A stretch of DNA of 64,000 nucleotides from Verrucomicrobiaceae bacterium (GTDB taxonomy: Bacteria > Verrucomicrobiota > Verrucomicrobiia > Verrucomicrobiales > Verrucomicrobiaceae). Under the pieces are notes generated by a model. The model searched no databases, was not told the DNA's origin, and saw nothing but the letters and a program-made list of their open reading frames with translations. Shown here in pieces: positions 1-7,716 of the stretch. The stretch lies in the NCBI GenBank assembly GCA_027484445.1, contig JAIXSY010000033.1, positions 1-64,000 on the forward strand. Reading direction: 5' to 3'. Each line of letters begins with the position of its first letter. Within the stretch, counting starts at the first letter, position 1. The position numbers were made by a program, and so were the translations under genes.

Positions 1-308
1 AGAAACTTGTTCTTCCAGTGGATCGAGTTGATTGTCAAAGGCTTGAGCGACTTTCATGCGGCTAAAATTTGATCAAAAATGGGGCTGATTCGCGTTCTGT
101 TTGCCTGGCATCTTTTTTCTGAGGATGCCGCTTCTGTCCAATCGATCAAGAACACGCCGCCAGAAGGGGAGCCGTTTTGGCATGAATGCCGAGAAACTTG
201 TTCTTCCAGTGGATCGAGTTGATTGTCAAAGGCTTGAGCGACTTTCATGCGGCTAAAATTTGATCAAAAATGGGGTTGATTCGCGTTCTATTTGCCTGGC
301 ATCTTTTT
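1..308. repeat. 191-bp tandem repeat, about 1.6 copies visible
   Basis: Bases 1-117 recur at 192-308 with only two mismatches (85 versus 276, and 99 versus 290), so the period is 191 bp. The 74 bp at 118-191 complete the unit. The first copy is cut by the window edge and the second stops abruptly at 308, where unrelated phage-like coding sequence begins. The array may continue to the left. On the minus strand each unit encodes a 64-codon frame (see next entry). The abrupt junction suggests a recombination or deletion end point. Confidence 0.9.
54..248 (-). CDS. hypothetical 64-aa frame inside the 191-bp repeat
   Basis: This frame starts at ATG 248 and begins MKVAQAFDNQLDPLEEQVS. It ends at TGA 56-54. 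The stop overlaps the ATG (57-55) of the same frame in the next repeat unit as ATGA, so units would be translationally coupled. The next frame runs off the left edge of the window. Between the two copies one coding difference is synonymous (Asn codon) and one changes Ser to Asn near the C-terminus. I recognise no family. It could equally be the truncated, repeated 5' part of one larger gene, or not be translated at all. Confidence 0.3.
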   Translation of the reverse strand: MKVAQAFDNQLDPLEEQVSRHSCQNGSPSGGVFLIDWTEAASSEKRCQANRTRISPIFDQILAA

Positions 309-1662
309 GCCACGCGGCGCTCCGATTCGCCTGGTGGGACCTTGGTCCTTCCTGGACGACTTTGTTTACCACAACTCGCTACTGCCGGGCAATGCTGGCA
401 GTGTCAACGTGACGCCGGTGGGTGCTAGCTACGCACGCACACTGCCAGCAGCAACGGCGGTGTGGACCGGCGACCAATGGTATCTCCTGCCTGCGGATTT
501 GACCGTCAATTTCACGGGGGCAACACGGGCTGGATGGGCCTACCCGCAAACGACGGGCACGCTCGATGTCAACATGGTGCACACGTCCCGCACGTGGATG
601 TTCAAGCCGCTGCCCACAGGCAATGCGATTTACACAACGCTGCGCAGCCAGCTCGCCTGGATCGAGTCGCTCTGGTATGTGGCCGCTGGCAGTCCGAGCG
701 TGCCTGCCTGGCGTTCGTCCCCGAGTTTGTTTTCCAGTGGTGATGCTAGGCTGGGCAATGAGATCGTGCCGAGAGCCAAGACGATCCAGGACCTGAGCTG
801 CGCGGAGGTGTGGCGGCAAGCGTGCGCGAGCAAGCCGGACCTGGCCTTTTGGTGGCAGTATGAGGCCGAACTGGGACCGACACCTCAGCTCAATGGTCAG
901 TCCGCCAAGGACGCTGAGGCGATGCCTCTGCGGCAAGAAGCGATTCAGGACCATTCGGTGGCTCTTAACGATGAGTCGATGCCAACGGGCGTCGTGGTGC
1001 GCTGGGAGGACACCCCCAATCCGACCTCAGGCATGGGACGCCCACGCTGGGCCGATTTTTTCCCAGGCAGCACCATCCTGCGCAACCCCACGGCCACCAT
1101 CGGCAGCAACATGCTCTTCTACACCGCCAACACTAATGTCGAGGTCGGCATGATGGTGGCAGGCACAGGTATCGCCCCAGGCACCGTGGTGGCCGAAATC
1201 ATCAGCGCTACCCAATGCCGACTCAATGCCGTGACCATCGGTTCCGTGGCAGGGTCTCGACGTGTGATTGTGGCGCGGCGAGCGGACGGCACCAGCTGTC
1301 TCCTGAGCGGCGTTCTGGTTCACACTGTCACGGATGATCTGCCGATCATTCATGGGCTAGCCGAGGATGTGTATCGCTCGCTGGAGTCGCTGCGTCCGCA
1401 GGGTCAAGTCACCCTGCACAGCCCAGACGGTCCAGGCGACTGGAGGCCCGGGCAGGTTCTCACCCTGCCCGACCCGATGCTGAGGGACGCGCGGTGCCTG
1501 GTGCAAAGCACAACCTGGACTGCTGCCACGGGTCAAACCACCCTGACGCTAGGCCCGCCATCCCACCTCTCGCTCAGGGATCGAGCCGATCTGTATGGCT
1601 GGCTGCAAGTGAGTCTTTCCGGCCCCTTCTGGACGCGCACGTGGGTCGTGCCTGCCCCGTGA
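292..1662 (+). CDS. phage tail-like structural protein, 5'-truncated
   Basis: A 456-codon frame opens inside the second copy of the 191-bp repeat. Its only early start is a TTG at 292 that lies in repeat sequence, and no ATG or ribosome-binding site precedes the conserved-looking part, so the N-terminus has probably been lost. Residues around 270-320 contain a VGMMVAGTGIAPGTVV segment of the kind common in phage structural proteins. The C-terminus has a TGQTTLTLGPPSHLSL stretch like those I associate with tail or hub proteins of verrucomicrobial prophages; that link is from memory. No other phage genes are in view. It is most likely a prophage remnant and may be a pseudogene. Confidence 0.45.
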   Translation: MPGIFLPRGAPIRLVGPWSFLDDFVYHNSLLPGNAGSVNVTPVGASYARTLPAATAVWTGDQWYLLPADLTVNFTGATRAGWAYPQTTGTLDVNMVHTSRTWMFKPLPTGNAIYTTLRSQLAWIESLWYVAAGSPSVPAWRSSPSLFSSGDARLGNEIVPRAKTIQDLSCAEVWRQACASKPDLAFWWQYEAELGPTPQLNGQSAKDAEAMPLRQEAIQDHSVALNDESMPTGVVVRWEDTPNPTSGMGRPRWADFFPGSTILRNPTATIGSNMLFYTANTNVEVGMMVAGTGIAPGTVVAEIISATQCRLNAVTIGSVAGSRRVIVARRADGTSCLLSGVLVHTVTDDLPIIHGLAEDVYRSLESLRPQGQVTLHSPDGPGDWRPGQVLTLPDPMLRDARCLVQSTTWTAATGQTTLTLGPPSHLSLRDRADLYGWLQVSLSGPFWTRTWVVPAP

Positions 1663-2096
1663 TCAAGCCATGCACCGCATGTGCACCACCCCTGCACACG
1701 CGGTGCAGTTTTTGCTCCGTTTGCTCAAACCTCTGTCATTTTTGCTCAAACCCGATGGCGCTTACTGACAGGAGTGTCCGCGCTCCTTTGGTCGATCAAT
1801 CTGGACTGCGTCCAAGCGGACAGGAGTGTCCGCGCTCCTTTGGTCGATCAGTCTGGAGTGCGTCAGAGATCAATCTTGCAGGTAGCCATGCGGCGCGCTG
1901 GTGAGGAAGCCATGTTGCGGCATGAGGCATTGATCTTGGCGGCCTTGACAGAATCCATCATGAATTGTCTGGGAAGGGGGCGGGAGTGCAGTCCATGGAT
2001 TGTCCGTGGAAAATAGGAGCAGTGTGGGGAAGGTGGCGTGGGAAGTTTGTGCGTCTCCACGGCAAGGCTGGCGGTGTTTGTGCGTTTTATGGGGCT
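1663..2096. other. intergenic region with repeat scar
   Basis: This 434-bp gap separates the phage-like remnant from the DUF5009 gene. Apart from the 52-bp-period repeat at 1767-1864 I see no credible gene. The frames that cross it have no start signal and are shadows. The promoter of the downstream gene should lie at about 1950-2090, but I could not pick a convincing box. Confidence 0.5.
1767..1864. repeat. 52-bp-period direct repeat with internal palindromes
   Basis: Two 46-bp copies (1767-1812 and 1819-1864) differ at two positions and are separated by 6 bp. Each contains GGAGTGTCCGCGCTCC, an imperfect inverted repeat (GGAG...CTCC) overlapping a GGACA...TGTCC-type arm. This resembles REP-like intergenic elements rather than an IS end or CRISPR repeat. 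Confidence 0.8.
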
Positions 2097-3269
2097 ATGC
2101 CTGATCCTGCCCAGCGCCTTGTTTCCCTGGATGCCTTTCGTGGGTTTGTGATGCTGCTGATGGCTTCGTCTGGTTTTGGGTTGGCGCAGATGGCCAAGGT
2201 GCACCCGGACTCTTGGATCTGGCAGCAGGTGGCCTTTCAGGTGTCTCATGTGCCTTGGGCTGGCTGTGCACTGTGGGATCTGATCCAGCCGAGCTTTATG
2301 TTCATGGTGGGGGTGGCGGTGCCTCTGTCCGTCAGGCGGCGGCGCGAGGCAGGGCAGGGCTTATTTCAATTAGGGGCACACGCGCTGGTTCGGGCTGTGG
2401 TTTTGGTGCTCTTGGCAGTGCTGCTGACGACGCGAGCGTCTGACACGATGACGCGATGGGAGTTTCCGAATGTGCTGGCCCAGATTGGCCTGGGCTACGT
2501 GTTTTTGGTGCTCATCGCGGGCTTGGGCTGGGAGTATTGTCTCGCGGCTATTTTGCTCATTCTTGGCGGCTATTGGTTTTGGTTTTTCCAGCATCCGCTG
2601 CCCACGGCAGAGCAAATCGCAGCCTTTCAGGCGGCTAAACCGCCTTGGGAAGGGGGGCTGCCGGGCTTTTTTGCGCACTGGAACATTCACACGAATGCGG
2701 CGGCTGAGTGGGATCGCTGGTTGCTGAACCTTTTCCCGCGTGCTGAGCCTTTTGTTTTCAACTCGGGTGGCTATCAGACGCTGAATTTCATTCCTTCGCT
2801 GGCGACGATGCTAGCGGGGGCTGTGACGGGACATTTCCTGCTCGCGAGCCCGAGGACCGTTCGTGAAAAGTGTGCGCGTCTTTGGGTGTTTGGCATCGTT
2901 TGCCTGCTCATTGGCACGATTCTGGGATTTGTCGCCTGCCCGATCGTGAAGCGGATCTGGACGCCCTCCTGGATGGTCTTCAGTACGGGTTGGGTGCTGC
3001 TGATGCTGGGTTTTTTCTACACTGTGGTCGAGGTGCTCGGCGCGCGGCGGCTGGCCTTTCCGCTGGTCGTGGTCGGCATGAACAGCATCTTTATCTATGT
3101 GATGCATAGCCTGTCTGCTGGCTGGATCCGTGATCAATTGGCCAAGCATGGCATGGCCTCGCTTTTTGCTTCACCTTGGGGGCCTGTTGCCGAGCGATGT
3201 GGTGTGCTGGCGGTGCTTTGGCTGCTGTGTTTCTGGCTCTACCGCCAGCGGGCGTTTTTGCGGCTGTAA
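2097..3269 (+). CDS. DUF5009/HGSNAT-like membrane acyltransferase
   Basis: A 390-aa polytopic inner-membrane protein with about ten hydrophobic segments. The start at ATG 2097 puts the family signature SLDAFRGFVMLLM at residues 9-21, followed by a WDLIQPSFMFMVGVAVPLS membrane segment. Both are typical of the DUF5009/NagX group related to human heparan-alpha-glucosaminide N-acetyltransferase. These proteins are thought to move acetyl groups from cytoplasmic acetyl-CoA across the membrane to amino sugars; the substrate here is inferred, not seen. A longer upstream frame exists but has no start signal. It is transcribed alone and ends at a strong hairpin. Confidence 0.85.
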   Translation: MPDPAQRLVSLDAFRGFVMLLMASSGFGLAQMAKVHPDSWIWQQVAFQVSHVPWAGCALWDLIQPSFMFMVGVAVPLSVRRRREAGQGLFQLGAHALVRAVVLVLLAVLLTTRASDTMTRWEFPNVLAQIGLGYVFLVLIAGLGWEYCLAAILLILGGYWFWFFQHPLPTAEQIAAFQAAKPPWEGGLPGFFAHWNIHTNAAAEWDRWLLNLFPRAEPFVFNSGGYQTLNFIPSLATMLAGAVTGHFLLASPRTVREKCARLWVFGIVCLLIGTILGFVACPIVKRIWTPSWMVFSTGWVLLMLGFFYTVVEVLGARRLAFPLVVVGMNSIFIYVMHSLSAGWIRDQLAKHGMASLFASPWGPVAERCGVLAVLWLLCFWLYRQRAFLRL

Positions 3270-3272
3270 AAA

Positions 3273-3307
3273 ACGGGCGAAGGTGGCAGATGCACACCTT
3301 CGCCCGT
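3273..3307. terminator. bidirectional hairpin terminator
   Basis: A 13-bp perfect stem (3273-3285 with 3295-3307, ACGGGCGAAGGTG and its complement) with a 9-nt loop directly follows the stop of the DUF5009 gene. Four A residues precede the stem but no long T run follows on the plus strand. It lies between convergent genes and can serve both. Confidence 0.7.
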
Positions 3308-3329
3308 CTCGGCCCGAGAATAATCCGAC

Positions 3330-3638
3330 TCAGGAAAGCGGCTGGGTGTCGTACACGATGACCTTGTCGAACATGGGTTTGCAGGCATCCACGAAGCGTT
3401 TGTGGTCTGGGCAATCGGTTTGGTAAAAGTCATGATCCTGTAGGGTCCTGAAGTGCAGGCTCAGGCTGTAATCGAAGCTGTGATCTGTGACCGGACGCTC
3501 GGCGGTGGCTGCGGGTTTACCGAAGGAGCCGCCAGCCAAGTAGTGGATCTTTGGCACGCGGCTCAGTTCTGCTTCGAAGTGGGCGCGCTGTTCGTCCGTG
3601 AGATCTTGTTTGAGCCAAAAGTAAACGTTGTGATGCAT
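3330..3638 (-). CDS. Dabb (stress-responsive A/B barrel) family protein
   Basis: A 102-aa protein beginning MHHNVYFWLKQDLTDEQ, the usual opening of a Dabb dimeric alpha/beta barrel: a short His-containing strand, then a helix with an E-x(3)-F-type pattern. A SFDYSLSLHFRTLQDHDFYQ segment supplies the central strand and helix. Length matches the family (about 95-110 aa). The substrate is unknown; Dabb proteins range from stress proteins to cyclases. It is monocistronic and convergent with the gene to its left across the hairpin. Confidence 0.85.
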   Translation of the reverse strand: MHHNVYFWLKQDLTDEQRAHFEAELSRVPKIHYLAGGSFGKPAATAERPVTDHSFDYSLSLHFRTLQDHDFYQTDCPDHKRFVDACKPMFDKVIVYDTQPLS

Positions 3639-3702
3639 AGGGTGCGCAGTCTGAAGGGCCGATGAATCTGCGCAATGAGTTATGCAGGTGGTGCTTCAAG
3701 TT

Positions 3703-4647
3703 CTAGGTCCTGTGCGAAGCGTTTCGAGAAGGCCAAAGCAACAGGAGGCCGCCGAGCAGTCCCCAGATGCCGATGGCAGAAAAACCGAGCAAGGAGGCGG
3801 CGAGCGCGCGACCTTCATCACAGCCGGGTTGGCTCCCAAGGAGATCGACGAGCAAACCTTCGCGCAAGCCCAAGCCGCCTAGGGTGATGGGGAGCGATGC
3901 CACGAGGTCCACGACGGGCATGATGCCGAGAACGGTCAGCAGGCTGACCTGGCAGCCTACGGCTCGGGCTGCTGCGGCGTAGGCAGCGAAGGCACAGGCG
4001 GTGCTGCAGGCAGAGACCCAGAAGCCCGCGAACAGCCAAGGATGACGAAAGCGACCTGCAAACATCGGGGCCACCCAGCTTGTCATTTTGGCGCAGCCGG
4101 GTGGGTAAGCCAGCAGGTGCTGGATCGTGGGCTCCATCAAGACGCCGAGCCCCAAGAAGGTGATCCCGGCGAGCCAGGGCAGCAGATCATCGGCCATGCC
4201 TTGCACCGCAGGCGGCAGAAGCCCGTTGCGTGAGAACAGCAGGTAAAGCGTAACGCCCCCAGCCAATCCACCCACGTGGTCAAGCACAAGGCTGCCAAGA
4301 ATAGCGCCGCGCCGCTGTGGAAAGTCTCGCTGAAGATGCAGCAGACGCACGCCATCGGCTCCCAGCGGACCTAGGAAGTAGAGATTGAAAAAATCTGCAT
4401 AGAAGGTCAGCCGCAGCAGCTTGCCATAGCTTGGACGCAGCTCATAAACGCGGAGAAACCACCACCAACGCCAAGTCCAACCCAGCAGAGAAAGTCCGCC
4501 CAAGCCTAGTGCAGCCAGGAGCCACACGTAGTCCAAGTTTGACCAGGAAAAGGCGATCAGCGTTTCCCATCGTATGCGATGCACGACCCAGGCCAGCAGG
4601 GCCAGACCAAGCAGCAAGCGCAGAAAGGTGAGACCGTGCCGCTTCAT
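3703..4647 (-). CDS. YbhN/AglD-like (LPG synthase TM) membrane protein
   Basis: A 314-aa integral membrane protein with about eight hydrophobic segments and the C-terminal GGLGLREGLLVDLLG signature of the lysylphosphatidylglycerol synthase transmembrane domain family (UPF0104). Members without the soluble aminoacyltransferase domain, like this one, are thought to flip or help transport lipids or glycolipids. I chose ATG 4647 (MKRHGLTFLRLLLG) because the longer frame runs back into the neighbouring HAD gene. It lies 22 bp downstream of that gene and is probably co-transcribed with it. The lipid substrate cannot be told. Confidence 0.8.
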   Translation of the reverse strand: MKRHGLTFLRLLLGLALLAWVVHRIRWETLIAFSWSNLDYVWLLAALGLGGLSLLGWTWRWWWFLRVYELRPSYGKLLRLTFYADFFNLYFLGPLGADGVRLLHLQRDFPQRRGAILGSLVLDHVGGLAGGVTLYLLFSRNGLLPPAVQGMADDLLPWLAGITFLGLGVLMEPTIQHLLAYPPGCAKMTSWVAPMFAGRFRHPWLFAGFWVSACSTACAFAAYAAAARAVGCQVSLLTVLGIMPVVDLVASLPITLGGLGLREGLLVDLLGSQPGCDEGRALAASLLGFSAIGIWGLLGGLLLLWPSRNASHRT

Positions 4648-4669
4648 GGGCCATTCTTTCAGCGTGCTT

Positions 4670-5263
4670 CTAGCGTAGGGTTCGTGGGACAAAGACCCAG
4701 GCCATGCCAGCAGCCTTGGCGGCGTCGATGCCGGATTGGCCATCTTCGACGACGAGGCAGGCTTCAGGACGCACCTTCATGCGCTCCGCAGCCAGCAGGA
4801 ACATGTCAGGGGCAGGTTTGCCACGCGCGACAAGGCGCGGCGTAATGATGATGTCGTCGAAGAGATGCAGCAGTTGATTGGCCGAAAGGCAGCCCCGCAC
4901 GATGTGTTCCTCGCTTCCAGAGGCCACGCTCATCGGCAGCTTGCCCTGCATGGAGCGGGCAAAATCCGCCACGGGTCGGACCTCAGCTACCTGGGGGATG
5001 AGCTTTTCAAAGAGCTCTGCCTTGTAGTTTGCGACAGCATCTGGATCGATGTGGGTTCCGTGTTGGGTGTTCAGCTCCTTCACCACGTCCTGCTCACGCA
5101 CTCCGGCTTTGGAATAAAAAAAGTCTTCGGTGAAATCGAAGGGGGCTTGATGGTGATTCAGGGAGGCGACCCACGCTTGGTAATGCAGCGGCATGGAGTC
5201 CACGAGCGTGCCATCGCAGTCGAAAATGATGGCGTCAAAGGATTGGTTTGGAACGGTCAGCAT
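4670..5263 (-). CDS. HAD-superfamily phosphatase (beta-PGM-like)
   Basis: A 197-aa haloacid-dehalogenase-type phosphohydrolase. Motif I is FDCDGTLVDSM (nucleophile and acid Asp), motif II lies in SVASGSEE, and motif III/IV is VVEDGQSGIDAAKAAGM. The helical cap inserted after motif I places it in subfamily I near beta-phosphoglucomutase and YqaB/fructose-1-phosphate phosphatase. ATG 5263 is preferred because the upstream extension lacks family features. It is first in a two-gene minus-strand unit with the YbhN-like gene. The substrate is unknown, most likely a sugar phosphate. Confidence 0.85.
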   Translation of the reverse strand: MLTVPNQSFDAIIFDCDGTLVDSMPLHYQAWVASLNHHQAPFDFTEDFFYSKAGVREQDVVKELNTQHGTHIDPDAVANYKAELFEKLIPQVAEVRPVADFARSMQGKLPMSVASGSEEHIVRGCLSANQLLHLFDDIIITPRLVARGKPAPDMFLLAAERMKVRPEACLVVEDGQSGIDAAKAAGMAWVFVPRTLR

Positions 5264-5397
5264 GGAGAAAAAAGGTCGCTGGGGGATAAGCGCTTTCAAG
5301 GCGCAGTCCGCTCTATGCTGCAAGAAAAGCTTGAAATTGTAATGGGCTGCCGCCCACTGAAAACGCTACAGGCCGACCGCTTCCCTCCCGCAAGCTC

Positions 5398-6711
5398 ATG
5401 AAAAATCTCCCGACTGCGTTCCAAAGAAATGTGATGTGGACTGCCCTCACGGCTTGTTCTTTCACTGCAATCGGTGCCCTTGCCGTAGGCTTGATTTATT
5501 TGGGAACGCAGGTGCTAGGCTTCCTGCAACCGATCTTGGTGCCCTTTGCGGTCGCGGGTGTCTTGGCTTACCTCCTGGAGCCTGGAGTCGCTTGGCTGGA
5601 GCGTCGTGGATTGAACCGACAGCCGGCGGTGATGTTGGTGTTTGCCATTTTTTCCCTGGCCATGGGGGGGCTCGGCTGGTGGATCGTGCCGAAGCTGGGA
5701 GATCAGACCGCGAATCTGGCGAAGCGTGTGCCAGGCTACACGGTCAAGGCCCGCACGGCAGTGCTGGACTTCAATGCCCGGATCGAACGCGAGTATGGCA
5801 TTACGATTTTGCCACACCTGCCAGACGAAGCGACAAGCCCAGCTCCAGCTGCACCCCTTGCAGCGCCTGTGCCCACGCCCGAGTCTTCAGCTGTCGCTGC
5901 CCCAGCTTCAACTTCAGCGACTTCTCTGGAAGACAGCAGTTATGCCATCGATTTCAAGGCGCTGCTGACGGGCGAATGGGTGCAAACCACGCTTCCGACG
6001 GTGCTGCGACGCATCGGCACTGTGATCACGACGAGTGTGGGCGGATTCCTGGGCGTTTTTGGCTTTTTGCTCAGCCTGATCATTGTGCCGCTCTACCTCT
6101 ATTATTTTTTGATCGAGAGTGCGAAGATCAAGGCGCAGTGGTCAGACTATCTGCCGCTTCGGGCCAGTGCATTCAAAGATGAGGTGGTCGGCTGTTTGAC
6201 GGAGATCAACAGTTACCTGATCGCCTTCTTCCGTGGGCAGCTTTTCGTCAGCGTCATCAATGGACTCGCTACCGGTCTTGGCCTGATGATTCTTGGCCTG
6301 GATTTTGGTTTGTTGATCGGCTTGGCTCTCTGCGTGGCGGGCATCATTCCCTACATGGGCATCGCCATTTGTTGGATTCCCGCAGTAATCATTGGGGCCG
6401 TGCAGGGTGGCAGTGCTTTGATTCCCGCAGATCCCTGGTGGGCCATGCCTTTGGCCGTGACGATCATTTTTGCTGTCGTTCAGCAGATTGATGGTCTCTT
6501 CATCACTCCCCGTGTCGTGGGCGAGGCGGTAGGCCTGCACCCACTCACGGTCATCGTCAGTGTCCTCGTCTGGGGCTTTTTGTTGGGAGGCTTGCTGGGA
6601 GCCATCGTGGCAGTGCCGATGACAGCGAGCGTGAAGGTGCTCTTTCAGCGTTATATCTGGCGAGCTAGGTTAGCTCCGCAGACGGTGGGAGGGGCTCGGC
6701 AGAGCAGCTGA
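5398..6711 (+). CDS. AI-2E family transporter (PF01594)
   Basis: A 437-aa polytopic membrane protein with the AI-2E/YdiK/YhhT arrangement: N-terminal helices, an extracytoplasmic segment, then a helix cluster ending GEAVGLHPLTVIVSVLVWGFLLGGLLGAIVAVP, whose hallmark is the LHPLTV-x(n)-GGLLGAIVAVP pair. Residues about 143-180 form an Ala/Pro/Ser-rich low-complexity insert in the extracytoplasmic loop that typical members lack. The family exports varied small solutes, including Na+/H+ exchange in some members, so the name does not prove autoinducer transport. It is monocistronic and divergent from the HAD/YbhN pair. Confidence 0.85.
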   Translation: MKNLPTAFQRNVMWTALTACSFTAIGALAVGLIYLGTQVLGFLQPILVPFAVAGVLAYLLEPGVAWLERRGLNRQPAVMLVFAIFSLAMGGLGWWIVPKLGDQTANLAKRVPGYTVKARTAVLDFNARIEREYGITILPHLPDEATSPAPAAPLAAPVPTPESSAVAAPASTSATSLEDSSYAIDFKALLTGEWVQTTLPTVLRRIGTVITTSVGGFLGVFGFLLSLIIVPLYLYYFLIESAKIKAQWSDYLPLRASAFKDEVVGCLTEINSYLIAFFRGQLFVSVINGLATGLGLMILGLDFGLLIGLALCVAGIIPYMGIAICWIPAVIIGAVQGGSALIPADPWWAMPLAVTIIFAVVQQIDGLFITPRVVGEAVGLHPLTVIVSVLVWGFLLGGLLGAIVAVPMTASVKVLFQRYIWRARLAPQTVGGARQSS

Positions 6712-6729
6712 TTTTTAAAGAAGAGTGGC

Positions 6730-7602
6730 CTACCAGCGAAGACGCCCACCTGCCCGGAAGCTGCGGTTTTGATCACCAAAGTCAGCCCCTAGGTTCAGGT
6801 CGAACATGGGGAAAACCCGGAAGTAACCGCCAACATCAAGGATTTTTGAATCATAGTCATCGGTGCTAGCCACCGTCACACCCGCTTGAAGCTCAACACG
6901 TTCAAGCACTTGATAACGGAGGCTGGGGCGGACGTAGATGCCGCCATCGGTGTAGCTTTTGTTCACACCATCTGCTTGGAAATTGGCGTAAACGATGCCT
7001 GCCTCAGCCACAAAGTGTAACTTGGGAGTGATCGCCATGTAGGCACCGCCCCCGATGGTGATGGTGGAAAGATCGTAATCGGCATTGGCGGCTGCTTTCG
7101 CTGAGCGCTCTCCGCTGCCACTGTTCCAGGCGAAGGTGCCTTTGAGGAAGAAAATGGTCGGAAGATCCATGACCAGGGCGATGCCGAGTCCATGGCTACC
7201 GTTCATGCCAGTTTCTTTGGGGTCGGTGTATTTGTAGAAGGCCTCGACATACTTGTAGTTCAGCATCGAGGGGCCGGCACCCATGCTCTGGCGGATCGAG
7301 CTTCCCCAGCTGTGGGTCTGAGCGGGCTGTTGATAGTAACCCGGGTCTTGGCCTGCCGGATTCATCATGGTTTGCTGAGCCCAGGGAGAGCCAAGCGCGG
7401 GGGCGTTGACGGTCGGAGAGACCTGATAAGCACCCGCGCTCATGGAGGGATCGACATAGCCACTGGGAGGTGTCGGGGCCACTGGAGGCACTGGTTGCTG
7501 CATGAGACCAGCCCCAGCGGCTGGGGTGTAGGCTCCCAGCATGGCTGGCAGAAAAAAGCTATGACCCAGGGCCAAGGTGAGGAGCAATGTGCGGGGTTTC
7601 AT
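6730..7602 (-). CDS. outer-membrane beta-barrel protein, unknown function
   Basis: A 290-aa exported protein. It has a signal peptide (MKPRTLLLTLALGHSFFLPAM), a Pro/Gln/Ala-rich linker at about 25-110, then alternating beta-strands with many Gly and aromatic residues, ending in ...RAGGRLRW with a C-terminal aromatic residue as in many outer-membrane barrels. Strands such as LHFVAEAGIVYANF and YQVLERVELQAGVTV suggest a small barrel of about eight to ten strands. I recognise no named family. It is monocistronic and convergent with the AI-2E-family gene. Confidence 0.6.
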   Translation of the reverse strand: MKPRTLLLTLALGHSFFLPAMLGAYTPAAGAGLMQQPVPPVAPTPPSGYVDPSMSAGAYQVSPTVNAPALGSPWAQQTMMNPAGQDPGYYQQPAQTHSWGSSIRQSMGAGPSMLNYKYVEAFYKYTDPKETGMNGSHGLGIALVMDLPTIFFLKGTFAWNSGSGERSAKAAANADYDLSTITIGGGAYMAITPKLHFVAEAGIVYANFQADGVNKSYTDGGIYVRPSLRYQVLERVELQAGVTVASTDDYDSKILDVGGYFRVFPMFDLNLGADFGDQNRSFRAGGRLRW

Positions 7603-7716
7603 GGCATTTATTACCTTTTTCTGATTATACAGATAAGTTAAATAATTGCTCGCAGTTGCGGTTTCGGCAAGCCTTTTTGGTAAATCGAGCGCTTTGAGGT
7701 GCTTTTGCCGCCTCTT

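Noticed and set aside
1..308. Insertion-sequence ends
   Set aside because: The repeats are direct, not inverted, no transposase is seen, and no target duplication flanks them.
379..954. 191-codon minus-strand frame inside the phage-like gene
   Set aside because: It is an antisense shadow in G+C-rich coding DNA, with Arg/His-rich composition and no ribosome-binding site or family.
1767..1864. CRISPR-like repeat
   Set aside because: Only two copies with a 6-bp spacing and no cas genes; internal palindromes fit a REP-like element instead.
5398..6711. Quorum-sensing exporter
   Set aside because: The AI-2E family name is historical; there is no lux or lsr gene nearby to support autoinducer transport.
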